A stretch of 64,000 bases of DNA from Nymphaea colorata (taxonomy: Eukaryota > Streptophyta > Magnoliopsida > Nymphaeales > Nymphaeaceae), in NCBI RefSeq assembly GCF_008831285.2, contig NC_045139.1:19326354-19390353 (forward strand), given 5' to 3'. A program made the translations under genes and the position numbers. The notes under the pieces were generated by a model that had not been told where the DNA came from, searched no databases, and worked only from the letters and a program-made list of their open reading frames with translations. The stretch's first letter is position 1; every line of letters starts with the position of its first letter. This document shows, piece after piece, positions 24,401 through 36,914 of the stretch.

Positions 24401-27400
24401 CTCTGTATTGCAAAATTGTAGTCTCTCTCCATTGCAGAAGACTCGCCATGCTTTTGTTGGGATTTGCGACGAGCAGGTCTTTTCTTACCTTTCTTACCTG
24501 ACCTTCCATGTGTTCCATCAGATCTAGTGACGGCAACCTGAGATAAGGCAGAATCCTGACATTCAGCATGAGAATTTTCCATCTCATACTCCTGCTTCTG
24601 GACAATTCCTGAGTGAGCATTGTTGTCACTAGTTATTAGCTCACTGCCGCAATCCAATACAGAGGTTTCTCTTGCGGTTTTCTCAGAATGTTCATCAGCA
24701 ACTGCAGATTCAGCCTCTTCGGCCTCATCAGACACCGCATCCTTTGGGACAACTCCAACAGTAAAGAATGAATGCAATATTGATATAGCTTTATCTCTTA
24801 TTTCCAACCACACTTCCTCACTATAATCTGCACTTCGGGGCAGTATTAACACATTTGGCATCTCTCTTACCTAAGTAAAGAAAAGAAAAAACAAGTTTCA
24901 GTGAGACTGGGGAGAAATTGGCATCTGGAAAGAAGAGGAAAATGTTAAGCACCATATGTAATAAAAAGGAAAAGGCAGATAACCGTTGTAAGTACTCTCT
25001 TATAGAAAAAACAGATAATGACTATGGGTTCTCCAGATTATGGTGCATAAATAGTGACTATCAACAGAAGTAGCAAATTGCAGCATATATATTAGAGCTT
25101 TCATCAATAATCATGTGAGATATATCATATGAAGCTAATCAATTTTGCCATACCTATCATGACGAAGGCAGAAAGTAGTGCAGTTCAAAGGGAAAACTGC
25201 AAAAGGAGTCACAAACTTAGTTGTCAAACTAGCCACTAGTCAAGGCTAGGTGCCAGTCAGCCGGCTAGTCCCTGCTTTCAGTTCAGTTGGGCCTGTTGAG
25301 AAATTACTAGACCGACTTGGTTGACTAGTGGTTAGCACAGGCCAATCCAAAAAACTCAGGTCCTTCTAAAATATTAAATATGATTTGTTATATATATACA
25401 TTGCATATTCCATATGCTGTTTATTCTTCCTTTTTCTTTCAAAAACATGAAGCCAAGTCTGTAATTTTTGCAAGTCTAAGTGTCTCCTTATTAATTTTAT
25501 TTTAGTCAATTGACGTTGACCAACTGAAACCAACTAGTTTTTTAGGGCCTTGACCAACCTGAGTCCCGGTTCCAAATTTGAGAACCAAGGGCATAAATTA
25601 TATCCAAAAAGCAATAATTTAATTAGTTTACAGGTGATCTAAAGATTGCAAATCATCCTGATATTGGACTTTATGTTTGAAGAGATTCGTTTACAGGTTT
25701 CAGCAAAGAGACCAAAATTGTGTCAATGTCAGGTGGAGAAGACAAATCTAACCTCTTGAAGCTTTGGCAGCTGCACTTTCAACCAAGATATAACTTTGAG
25801 GTCTCACGAGTAAGAAAAGATAAAAATATGAAGTAGCCAATATGTTCTCAAGGACAGGGGCAACCTCAAGATGTATGTCATGCATTATGGATGTAAGGTC
25901 CACGAAGTTTTTCCGTCATTAAATGAAAGCACACCTTTTTTGTCTTGCTATTTTGTTGTCAGTGTTTCGATGTATTCACAACTTCTCTGCCATATTACAG
26001 TTTGCCTACTAAAGCATTTTCAATTTTCATACAGATATATCTTTGTAGCATTCCCCCCCCCCAACCTTCTCACTAATGAACTTTCCTAGGCCACTGCTGG
26101 CTGTCTTGTGTACCTGCAATAATTTTGACCAGCAATCTTTTGGACAAAGATAATTAAACACGCTGAAGATCACTTTGAACAACTTTTCCTGATAGCGTAC
26201 AGTGCTTTCTTGAGAGACATGTTTAAGGACTAAACCTCCCAACGTAGGAGAAAACAATATCATAAAAAACCATAAAGAAATCAATGCATACCCTAAAGCT
26301 AATACCCATACCCATGCTTCCATCCATTGTGGTCCCTCAGCCCCATCCAATGCACAGCCAGCAATAGTTCCATCAATCAAAAGTTGTTTCAGTGCACAAT
26401 CATCTATTAGTTGACTGCTCCCAGTATTAACAATGTACGCACCTGAAAGGAAGAAAATCATAAACATCAAGGAAAGATGCAATTAAAGGAAAAAAGAGAC
26501 CTTTAGATTTAACAAAATGCCATTAGGTAAATCAACGAAGGAGCTTCAACGTTTATATATATAAAATCGACTAAAAAGAGAAGAAGAATTTGCCCTCAGT
26601 ACCAGGTTTCACATGCTGTAAGCAATCTGCGCTGATGATCTGGACGGTTTCATTGGACAGTGCGCAATGAAGGGAGATTAGGTCACTTGCTGCCAATAAA
26701 TCATTAAGAGTATCCATTCTTCGAGCAGCAGGAGGAAAGCACAACGAAGGACGAAATGATTTTCCTTTGTCCTAAACAAAAACCATCAAAAAGATAAAAC
26801 AAAATAAAGAATAAAAATCCACCAATACTATTATTTGAAAGAATAATAGATTCTACCTACATCCAGCTTTCCCCTGGGATTTTCAGCGATACTCCCCTAA
26901 AATTTATGGCCATTAGAACTCATTCACAATCTTAATCCACATCCAATTTTAAGAATCAACTAGTATATGTAACTTATGTAATGCAGAATAGTAGGATACT
27001 CGCTCCTTGTCATAGCCCTAGCAAGAAGGACAACTACCTCTTTGTTCAAAGCACAAATCGCTTGCATATTTATTACAAGCCAGTTGCATTAGGTCTCTAA
27101 GGAGTGTGGAGGCCATTGCCCATACATGAAATCTGTGAATCTCTTCCTAACAACAGCATGCCATTGTACAAAATTTTGAAGACACTAAAAAAAATAATAA
27201 TAAAAAAAAAACGGATAGAAACACTCGCAAAAGTCCAAGGATCAACTGCATTTTGCATTTTATGTTCTTAACAAGCACGGAGAAGGAAAACCCTAAAGAT
27301 CTTTCAAGAGACGAGATGGCTCCCGTACCTCTTTTAGGTCAAAATAGAGAACGCTGATTTGGAAGGCGAGGCTCCTGGTGGCCAAGCAGCACGCCGACGC

Positions 27401-27913
27401 GGACCGGCCGACGATCCCGAGCACTAGTCCTCGGCACCGGCGCATTCCACGGCAGAGCGGCTGGATCGAGCCAAGCCAGCCGGACGACGAGAAGCCGTGC
27501 TTAACAAGGGCGTGCGTCCGACGTAGGAGGCCGAGTATAAGCGCCATGATCGTGTCGGCCACCTCCTCGGCGCGGCTTGTGTCGACATGGACAAGGTGGA
27601 GGCCGAGATCGGCGGCGAGCGCGGTGTCGACGGCGCGGTCGGAGGAGCCGAGGCAAAGGATGAGCTGCCAGGGCTGGAGACGGCGCTGAGCCGCGCGGGG
27701 GAGGAAGGCGAGGGAGTGGAGGAGGACGGCGGAGGCGGACTCGATCCGTCCGTCACCAAGCCGGTTGAGGCCGACGTGCTCGACGAGGGCGACGCCCGAG
27801 AGTCCATCCTCCTCCATTCCCACGTCCTCCAGGCAGTTAAGTGCCACCACTAGCGGCGGCTCCCGGCTGTTGCTACTGCCGCCCGCAGCCGCCCCGCCCC
27901 GCTGCACCTGCAT
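18454..27913 (-). CDS. AN: ANGUSTIFOLIA, plant C-terminal-binding-protein (CtBP)-like protein
   Basis: Seven exons on the minus strand: 27913-27329, 26771-26603, 26442-26312, 24870-24070, 23927-23880, 21462-21346, 18528-18454. Phases all agree and give 641 residues, close to the Arabidopsis protein. The fold is that of D-2-hydroxyacid dehydrogenases. The nucleotide-binding turn is GIVGRS (residues 166-171) rather than a standard GxGxxG. Family hallmarks are LCLGSSDRAVD, HVDTSRAEEVADT, LDGAEGPQWMEAW and LPRSADYSEEVW. The plant-specific C-terminal half has a basic nuclear-localization-like stretch (GKKGKKRPARRK), then KDDYVIALHARD, FLDTMSNVTKRDPAAQF and FVFASYSFDVWENW. AN controls leaf cell shape and microtubule arrangement, acting at the Golgi/cytoplasm and possibly in the nucleus. 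Start: the first ATG (MQVQRGG); the 5' leader is C/T-rich. Introns are long (up to 2.8 kb). Its upstream neighbour is the At1g01500-like gene. Confidence 0.95.
21911..21944. repeat. (CA)n microsatellite in ANGUSTIFOLIA intron 5
   Basis: A CA run broken by single CG steps. It lies between exons 5 and 6 of AN. Confidence 0.9.
22085..22400. repeat. Diverged AT-rich interspersed repeat in ANGUSTIFOLIA intron 5
   Basis: The stretch is dense in words such as AATCTGAATCCAATCC, AAATCTGAATTC and CAGATCCAAATTAAATC. The same word family recurs at about 12170-12430, 40573-40881, 55660-56160 and 56930-57470. It may be a decayed hAT-type element; the edges are not defined here. Confidence 0.4.
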
Positions 27914-30373
27914 CGCCTCCCCCTCAGAAGGGCGCACACTGAGACAGAGAGAGAGAGAGAGAGACAGAGGCGGTCGGGGTGCGGTCGCTCGCCGCTGCTC
28001 TCGGAGCGCTCGGCTGTGAACGAGGGGAGAGCTTCAATTACAACAAATATACGGTCCGAACTCCGAAGCCCCAGCTGAGTTCATTGTGGCGTAAAATTTT
28101 ATTGAATTGCAATTTCCCGCTCAACGTTTCTTAAAAAAGCGTTTCACCACTGTCAGTCGTCAAGTAAACGAGTTGAACCGAGGGGGGATGGAGAAAAAAG
28201 AGGCTTCCGCTTTCATTGGGATGGTATTACAGTGGTTCGGTCAAGTTTCAAGCTTGCACTTTTTATTTTTTATTTTAAGTTTTCCAAAATTTGTAATGCT
28301 TATGATAGAAGTTCATATGTTACAAAAGAAATATAACACATATGTAGTTGCCATGGTGTATATTAGATATGATATGGTACAATCATAGCAGCCACAACCA
28401 ACAACAATAATAATAATAATTCGATGATTTTGTGCATTGGCGGATGGGATTGTGAGGGCCACTAGACTCATTCCTCTCGCGCTCGCCGGGACGGAGGGCG
28501 CAGTGGGGAGCACGTGCTGGCGACGACGCCACCAGAAACTATTGACTTTCCTTGGAGGGAATATGCGGCATCAAAATCACCTCAGCCGCAACCATCCAAC
28601 GAAAGCTTTTACGCGTTGGAAGTGTTTTCTTAACCGAAAAAGCACCCATATTTAGCTGAGTAGGCAAGTGATCTACAATTTTCTTTTTTTCAAATAACGA
28701 TCTAGCTTTTACATGAAGATACTCTTTCTTTCTTTTTTCCTCTTAAAGTTGACTTTTACGCATGCCGCGAGTTTTTTAAATGTTACGAAAAGCGCTCTCT
28801 ACGTGGGATCAACAATTTAAAGGCCGATCCTTCTCGAATCAACTACGTAGATACGGCGTTACTTTGTTTTGTACGATCTATAAAACGTTAAGATCTAAGG
28901 AGGCTTTGTACATCATCTTTTTACACGTGAAGTCCCAGCTAATCATCGCCCCCACCCACCACCCTGCACCACCTGCAATTATTTGTGGCTCGTTCTGTTA
29001 TCATGGCCACCTTTCTTTGGCTTCTTCCATCTGTGGCCACCTCACTTCGTCGTTTATTGGAAGCCGTCACGGCGCTCGTTCCTTGCAGAGGACATACTGC
29101 GTGTCCTATTGAAAATAAACTTAGTTTTCTCTAGTTATTAAGTTCGGATTGGGTCCAACCTCCACAACAAGAAAAGCTCGTAATGAGTTGGGAGCAGGTC
29201 CGACCTCAAAGATGGAGGAGCCCCATCACCAGAAGAGCGAGTACCAGGGGCAAGAGCATAGTTGATGGGGGATGGTGAAGCAGATGAAGGTGCCCGCCTT
29301 TTTAAAAGGTCATGCCAGCATGGCATTCTCATGATGAAAAGTGAGAGAGGAATAACGAGATTCTGCTGCTCATCATTTTTCCAGAGCATAGGGTCCAGCT
29401 TAAATTTTTTCTTACGACGCCTGAGGTGGGAAGGAACCGCGGTGTCATCACAACTCGGCATTTTAATGCAATTTATGGTGAAAAGGAAAGGAACTATAAG
29501 TAGCAATCTAGAGAGAAAGAGAGAGAGAATCCACAGCAAGAGTTACAAAGATGAGACAGATTTTACTGTATTTTTCAAATAAAAAACGATTCAGAGGAGT
29601 ACCATGTCATGCAAACGCGTCCGCATTAAAGGAGGGCAGAGGCATGCTATGCTAGTTGTGACCATGAACATCATCACTTCTGGACAAGAATTTTTCCTCC
29701 GTCAAACGACAATCCTCTAACCACCCTCCTATGGAAGTTTGCAGCAATGTTTTGCTGTGTTACAACCTTGGACAAATGTGTGCCGAAACGAATGGAAACC
29801 CCCGGACAGGAAAAGAAAAGAGAAAGCAAACATATTTCAAAGAAAGAGGTCGATAAGTATAATCTTTACATTGGAAGATTCAGAGCCTTGTCAAAAAGCA
29901 AAAGCATGATGATCATCGCCTTTTGCTCCCATGGACATGACCCTGAAGCAGCAAAGCTTTCTTTTTACAACTTCAACACACAAGGTTGAAAGGTTAAGTT
30001 TCAGATGCTTACTTTGAACGCATACCAGCAGTCTTTCGTTGCCCACCTGAACCATTCTGCCTTAAAATATAGTAGACTCATAGCAAGGAAGCCTCCTGCC
30101 CACCTACACTAACTAGAAAGAGCACAAACTCTTCATTCACTGTTCCACACAGATGCCACCAGCAACAGGGAAGATGCAGGAGTCACTGAACAACTACCCA
30201 AACTGTACAGTGCGACACGAAGTTCAACAGCTTCTCATTCCCCATCCTATTCTGTATTCCAGTTATTTGGTGGAAATGCCTGGAGCCGACGGATAATGGT
30301 GACGTCCACAAACTTTTCATGCAACATGATGTGAAAAACATCCCTACTTTTGCTGCATGGCCTCTCAACACAG
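27914..30373. other. Intergenic region: ANGUSTIFOLIA promoter side and At1g01500-like 3' side
   Basis: A (GA)n run at 27943-27965 is C/T-rich in the sense of AN and probably lies in its 5' leader; GAGA motifs are targets of plant BPC factors. A palindromic G-box, CACGTG, lies at 28511-28516, about 0.6 kb upstream of the AN start. The 3' part, above about 29700, is probably the 3' untranslated region of the gene that ends at 30374. Apart from the small reading frame at 29138-29461 I see no gene. Confidence 0.45.
29138..29461 (-). CDS. Hypothetical 107-residue reading frame, possibly spurious
   Basis: I do not recognise this protein. It is an ATG-started frame with a basic N-terminal half (SHLRRRKKKFKLDPMLW, then NDEQQNLVIPL) and a Ser/Pro/Gly-rich middle. 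A C/T-rich stretch lies just upstream in its sense. No splice partner, transmembrane segment or known motif is visible. It sits between two genes of the same strand and could be a captured gene fragment or chance. Confidence 0.2.
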   Translation of the reverse strand: MPSCDDTAVPSHLRRRKKKFKLDPMLWKNDEQQNLVIPLSLFIMRMPCWHDLLKRRAPSSASPSPINYALAPGTRSSGDGAPPSLRSDLLPTHYELFLLWRLDPIRT

Positions 30374-33300
30374 CTAGAAAAATTTCCTTTTGAAGGACCG
30401 GGTTGTAGCCTGGTAGGAACGCATGAGTAGTCCAACACCAATCCCAATGCCAAGACACATTCCCAGGCCAATGCCAACACCAACCCGTACACCAGCATTA
30501 AACCATGTCAGTTCTCCATTGTCTTCAGAGTACACATCTCCAGTATAAAAACTGTGGCTAATCTTGTCTTCAGAATCATAAGCATCCATTCTCTCATTTG
30601 CTACCTACATCCATGAAAATGGTTTACGGGAATCAACCAAAATTCTTTTCATTTTATCGGATATGAAAAAAAAAAAAGCTATTTTGATGCTAAGTGCAGG
30701 GACTTAAGTGGAGAAAAGGAAATGGAAGTAAACAATGCAGAAATAGCACATCATGAATAATAACCAAGAAACATAATTGTGCACCGGCCTTCCAAACCAT
30801 TTTCTGGGGCTCCAAGTATAGACTGTTGATAGCTCCAAATGAAAGATCAAATGCCCATTGGGAAAAAGGCAAAAACAATTGGCAGTTATCAGTGGCAAGC
30901 TAAAAACCATTCTTCAAACCAGTCTGAACACGGTGAACGGAGAAAAAGTGAAATGAAGTGACAGATCATTTTATCAACTATAAGCAATGAGCACATAGCA
31001 AATTGCCTTATTAACAGGACACAGTCAATGCCCAACAACACTGCACGTTCTTTCACAATTGCAAAGCATAACTTGAAAACTGAAATCCGTTTTCCCACAA
31101 CTATGCAACCATATACAAGGCCCTGGAAGACAACAGTTTATTCACCAGATCCAATTGCCATTACTCATCATTTGGTTAGGTTCTGTCCGGCGCTTGAATA
31201 ATATACTTCTCTATAATCCATGAATGACACAGTACATATCAAGAATGGTACTGGTAACTGGCACTCGTGTGCATGGGTCAGAACAATATCTCACCACCAA
31301 GATTTGATTCCAAAGGCCACAAAGAGTGTCAGTGCACACACCTAATGCTCATACCCTTTTTATACATTCTTGTATTGTATCCTATGTATCTCTACCTATG
31401 TTACATAGGTATGGGTACGGGTATGGGTGCAGCAATTTTAGAAGATCTTGGTACGGAGGTACGGCAAACAAAAATGTGTGTGTCTATATATATACACAAC
31501 ACATAAGACAATTTTTAATAGTGTCTTTCATAATTTCCACATATAATCTCATAAACATAAATAAACTAACAAAAATATGGTTAAAACGTAAGGAAAACTG
31601 AAAAAAAAAAAGGTTTGGATCAGGAACTGATCTAAGCATACCACTGCCGTACTGGTACTGGTACGTGGGCATATCCCACGTACCACTATGACATAGATCT
31701 CTATCCACACCTAGGTATCACTGTCTCCTACTTTTCAGGCACAAAGCGTGTTTGATGCCCTGGCGAAGCTTTACTTCAGATGAACTTTCAAAAGCCCATA
31801 TGACGAGGCTTAAAATCAAGAAAAACCAAAGGCCAGTGATGGAGAGGTCTGGTAAACTCGTCTGTGGAAGTCCTTTCAGGGCATCAAAAGGCTCCTTAGA
31901 GCTTGTTTGATTTCTCAGGATGCAAAACAGGACACTTGCGTGGATGCAGATACGCGCACACAGCAGACAGGAGAACATGGTGGAGCCCATCCAAATATCC
32001 ATGCAGGAAAACCTTTTGGTGTTCCTGCATTCTCCAAGGTAAACCATAGAATACATGGAATGGCGTAGAATGATGTGCCCATTTCCTGTTTTCCACCCTA
32101 GTATACCTTCTCCTGATGTTATAGTTTCTCCTAGAAGATTGTTTGTGGCTTAGCTGCTAGATTGTGATTCTAAATGGAGACCATATCCCATTATCTACTG
32201 AAAACCCAAAAGACTTACCTATATCATGAAAGAAATAGAACCCAAAGCATCAAAAAATAAATGATACAATCTCAGTTCTCTAAGAGATCTGAACAAAATA
32301 TTTGTCACCGTAAAGCATATAATGCCAATTTCCTACTAGAATTTAATCTAATTTAAGAAAAACAGATGACCAAATAGCTTCCCATTTGGTGAAGCTGAAT
32401 CATGAAAGAGGAGCATCGGTTTTTTCCTGTTTAAACACAAAAATAACAAAGATAAACAAAAATAATTCCCTCTCATACAACTGGAAAATACCATGATACT
32501 AGACATGGAAATGTGTGCATCTAATAAGAAATATGCAAATGATTGAGGGCCAGGCAGTAAAGAAAATATGACAGGCTGGAAGGTCCATGTAGATAGAAGG
32601 GGAAAAAGGGAGAAAAAAACCTCATAAATTACTGTTCAAGAGGAAGAATTAATTTACTGGACTGCTTCTGTCTCTTCCATTATGTAGTATAAGGTCTGGT
32701 TCCCTCTTTTGTGTGTGTAGAGACTGTATCCTTGTGATTATATTTGCACATGCATAATCTCACCCTTGAGGAGGTTTATTTAAATTATTAATTGGTCATA
32801 TACTTTGTCACAGATTTTCTATAACACCTGCTCGGCGTTTGAGGTGTTAACACCATTCTGCTGGAGAACCATCAAAGTTGCAGGCAACAATTATACCAAA
32901 ATTGAGGCTTTCTTATTCCTTGACCAACCATAGCAACAAAGTGGACCAAATTCCGTGTCCTCCAAGATTTACTGAAGGAAATGGATGAAAGCACATTGCA
33001 AGATAATGCAAAAGCAATCATAATTGAGCAAGGCAGATAAATTAGTTCTGATCATATCCAGCTCTTTACCTTTTTATCTTTTCAGAAAAAAAAAATCTAA
33101 CTTTCATATCATAGATCAAGAGATGACTGGATTAAATTGTTTTGTACCTTAATTGCAGTTAGCAGTCCTCATCAGCCAACCAACTTACACACCATATAGT
33201 TTAACAAAAATTTTATTGACAGCAATGATCAACTTATAATTGCTGACTGCATTCATGGCTATCTGAGAGGACCCAGTAGCATATGCAAGACATGATAATT

Positions 33301-36042
33301 TACAGGCTATGTGACACGGGTACATGCAATTTGCCCAGGTACCCGTGTCGGTATGTGGGTACAACAACAGGGTACGTAGGTACAGCTGCATTTTAAAACA
33401 TTTAAAATTATATTTTCAAACTTAATTTTTTCTCTAATTTTGATTTTTCCCTTCTTTTATATTTCCCTTCCACTAAGATTCTATATTTTCCACCCATTTT
33501 TCTTTAATTTTGAGAATTTTTGTGGATTGTAACACAAAGTGTGAAGTATTAATGTTTTTTTTTTTTCATTTTATCATTTTTGAGAATATATAATTTGCCA
33601 TACCCGCATACCCACAACTTTCAAAATTTGCCGTGTCCAAACCCATACTACCATACCCGAACCCCTACCATATCCACATCCATGTGACATAGTTTACAGG
33701 ATCATTTCATGAGGTCTAAATTAGTGATACATTGGAATAGGGAAGCAAAGGCAATTTGACTGCATTTTTGCTTGTAAAGATCATTATACATGTTGAAGCA
33801 ACAACCAGTAACAGGTTGTAGCATTAGTCTATGAGTGCGGTGTGACGACAAAGAGATCTCGAGAGATATCTTGATGGTCACTTCTTCAAGGAGAATTACC
33901 CAGGCTACTAATCATATGACAAGAAGTTATAAATTTATAGTGAGTTTCTGGTTTTTCTTTTCTAGTTATTTCTTCCTATCGAGGGGAGGAATTCATTAGC
34001 AAAACTACCAAAGATATTCCAATCGGCACAAATTTGTAGCAAAATCTCTTACATAGCCAAATACCGGAAATAGATAATATGCTTTCCACCTCAGTGTCGA
34101 ACTTGCCCAGCAGAAAAGGACTCTGAAGATGAATCAAGAGAAAAATGCATTTGTTGTGCAAATTTTTAGTGACCACCTGTACCTCACTCTTCTTTTTGAA
34201 TTGACCAATGATGATTGGATTTGTCGAATGTTGAAAAGCACCAATTCTTTGTATACTTAAGACTCTAAGTTCATCACTTTCTTTAACATAAAGAGTTCTA
34301 TTCTGAAATTCAAGATGACATTGGGCATATTTCTTTCTTCTCATACTCTCCAGCCTCTGTCAGTGGTAGGCTTGGGGTGTATTCTTGGAGTTCTCTGTAC
34401 ATAGAGCTTCCTCCACTGCCAGGAATTGAAAGCGATTCAGGGGTGGACGAAAAACAGCCAAGCTATGGGAAGGACAACTGGAAAAGGTTCAAATAATTAC
34501 CTGGACTCCTAAGTAAATACTAGCACCAACGGGTGTTATTGATCACAAGTTTGCAGCCGATAAAAGTAACTGTATATAGTACCAAAAGGCTCAAATTTAT
34601 TGATTTGGATATCTCAAGAACATCTGTGGAGTTTAGAGTGAGAAAAGTAAGAAAGAATCAATCATCAGTCTCAAAATAAAGATGATACCGAGCCACTATC
34701 TTAAGAAGCCAGGTATACACAACTCGATGAGTCAATGCCCAGAAGGGCCAATACGAATCACACTCGCAAAGGAAATAATACTGAACATCATGCACCCCAA
34801 GACAGTTGTATAGCAGCGAGAACTTCGGTAGGGATGCCTGAAGAAATATAGCAGCGTATACAAGGATGAAGACAGTTGTATCGTGCACCGGTTTGATACG
34901 TTTTTTACCATAATGAATGGAATTTTTCATGAGTAATGTTTTCTGTTTATTGAAGCATCAAATTAGAATGAATAAATTCCCCTTTCTTAGTTGCGAAATC
35001 AAAATAAACACAGCACGAACACCTGAAAGGTATTCGATAGCCTCTACAGGCCTTCTAGTACCAAGGAGTAATGATTCTGAAGCATATCATAAAAAACAAC
35101 TTATTTCAAACAAGGCAACCTTTTTTTTTTCGAAAGAACAGGTATGATCATCACTTGAAATAAAACTATTTGTCTAATTGAAGCACAGTCTGAGATGTCC
35201 GCAATTTTGTTTTCAATCGTCGGGTTTATAAAGGCCATGTCCTGATTAAGAACCAAACAAGGGCCAAGTTCAACAATCAGGAAGCATCGTCAAGCAAATA
35301 TAGGGGACAAGCATAAATGGAGGGAAAGAAAGAAGCATGCCTGCAACGCCCTCTGACGTAACAACGCGATGCTTCCCGTCTGCTGCACCCCCGTCTCCTC
35401 TTCCTCCGGAATGGACTCCAGTGCCCCCTGCCGGACTACCTTCTTCCTGGAAGCCAGCGGGATCGTCTTCGTCAGTATCAGCGGGAAACCCGAGCAGCAT
35501 CCCGCAAGGTAGACCTCGATCGAAGGCGTCGTGGCAGCCCCTCGAAGAAACGGACAACCAGACCGCGGCGATGCCACGGCAGAGTAGCAATCCATGCTCC
35601 AGCCTGTCCTCCCGTCCTTCTCCAACCTCGGTGTCTCCATTTCGCCCCACTGCGCCTCCACCCTCTCCAAGGAGCCACACAGAATCAGATCATCGTTCGA
35701 GTCCAAGACCTCTAACCCAAGCTCCCCGGCGATCCTGACGCCGTCCGTGCTCACGTAGGTAACCTCCGCAGAGCCCCGATCAAGGCGATCCCTGCGAAGG
35801 CTAAGCGCCGCAGAATCCGACGGTGGGATCCGTACCCCGTTTATCTCAAGGAGGGCGCCAATCGGCCGGGGGAGTGTCCGCAGGCACAGCTGCTCCGGCG
35901 CGAGATCGACGCAGCAGGGCGAGATCCGCACGTAAAATAGCCGGATCTCGAGCCACGGCGAGGGGTTAGGCACGAGACTCAACCCCAATTCCTCCATCTC
36001 CGTCCGACTCTCCCGTAGCTTCTCCAATGGCGGTAACTCCAT
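30374..36042 (-). CDS. At1g01500-like protein with glycine-rich C-terminal membrane segment
   Basis: Two exons, 36042-35341 and 30604-30374, join in phase to give 310 residues. The N-terminal domain contains SPWLEIRLFYVRIS, LLEINGVRIP, LRRDRLDRGSAEVTYVSTD, IEVYLAGCCSGFPLILTKT and ALESIPEEEE, the hallmarks I recall of Arabidopsis At1g01500. The C-terminus reads WFNAGVRVGVGIGLGMCLGI and continues as one glycine-rich hydrophobic segment (about residues 272-295), then a basic tail (TTRSFKRKFF), as in a tail-anchored membrane protein. The name often attached to this family, erythronate-4-phosphate dehydrogenase, is not supported by any dehydrogenase motif here. The 4.7-kb intron would use a GC donor (CAG|GCATGC); an alternative is GGG|GTGCAG further upstream. 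Two hAT-like elements lie in the intron. Biochemical role unknown. Short upstream ATG frames occur in the leader (36052-36075). Confidence 0.85.
31396..31696. mobile_element. Non-autonomous hAT-like element, CTATGT family (copy A)
   Basis: The left end is CTATGTTACATAGGTATGGG. The right end, read in reverse, is CTATGTCATAGTGGTACG. It is flanked by 8-bp copies atctctac (31388-31395) and atctctat (31697-31704), 7 of 8 identical. Sub-terminal GGTACG/GGTATGGG words repeat. It lies in the intron of the At1g01500-like gene and has no coding capacity. Confidence 0.78.
33307..33692. mobile_element. Non-autonomous hAT-like element, CTATGT family (copy B)
   Basis: It begins CTATGTGACACGGGTAC and ends CACATCCATGTGACATAG. 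It is flanked by an exact 8-bp duplication, tttacagg, at 33299-33306 and 33693-33700. The GGTACCCGTGTCGG and CATACCCGCATACCC words are sub-terminal repeats; the core is AT-rich. It lies in the same intron as copy A. Confidence 0.85.
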
Positions 36043-36859
36043 GGCCGCCCCCTAGGGTTCGCCTATTGCCGTCATGGACTCGCCAGATTCTCCGCCTATG
36101 AAGCGATGAATCTTCCCTTTACCATCTCCCAGGAGTCGCTTCTGATTACGGTTTCGTCGATCTCCGACCGATTTTGCGTAGCAAAACCGACGACGACGAC
36201 GAATGAACGAGGGAAATGAAGGGGCGAGGTCAAAGGAGCTACGAGATCGGAGGGGCGAAGAACGGAACGGGGGTTTCGTTAAGACAGCCGCTTCATGGAG
36301 CGGCAACGAAAGCTCCGTCGGGTTAAGATAATCGAGCTTTTATATCCGAGCTCCGGCCTTTGGCTCGAGGCCTCCAACCTTGAAGGAGGCGTTGAGTTTC
36401 ATTGTCAAGGAACACTCTTCTTTTATAATAAAGACATTATAATTTTAAACTATATAATAAAGCACCCCCATTTTTTATACATTTACCTTTAACCGTCTAA
36501 AATGCAAATAAAGAATATGATTAAATGAGGAAAAAAAAAACCTAAAAATATCAAAAAAAAAAAACCTTCTTAATTCCTTTGTCCGTTCAAATGTTCAAAG
36601 GAGAATATGGAACACTTTTTTTAGTGTTGAGTCGTTAAGATTGGAAGTGCTTTGGTTAAAAAACTGATTGAGTCTGCTTGCCTACGAAAGTATCGTTTTT
36701 ACTCTCTGGTACTCAACTTATTTTTTTCTCTTGAAACATATGTCAGATGGGATCATGCCATCAGCATTGAATTTTAAAATCTATGCACTTCAACTCAGAT
36801 TTTTTTTCCTTTCAGGTACTAATAAGAAGTTACTTCTTGGAGCTTCGCTCCATTGTCAA

Positions 36860-36860
<1 letters not shown>

Positions 36861-36912
<52 letters not shown>
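36861..36912. repeat. (TA)n microsatellite
   Basis: About 26 uninterrupted TA units in intergenic DNA. Confidence 0.95.

Positions 36913-36914
<2 letters not shown>

Noticed and set aside
36052..36306. 84-codon minus-strand frame upstream of the At1g01500-like start
   Set aside because: It lacks an ATG at its start and lies in the probable 5' leader. Short true upstream ATG frames exist but look incidental.
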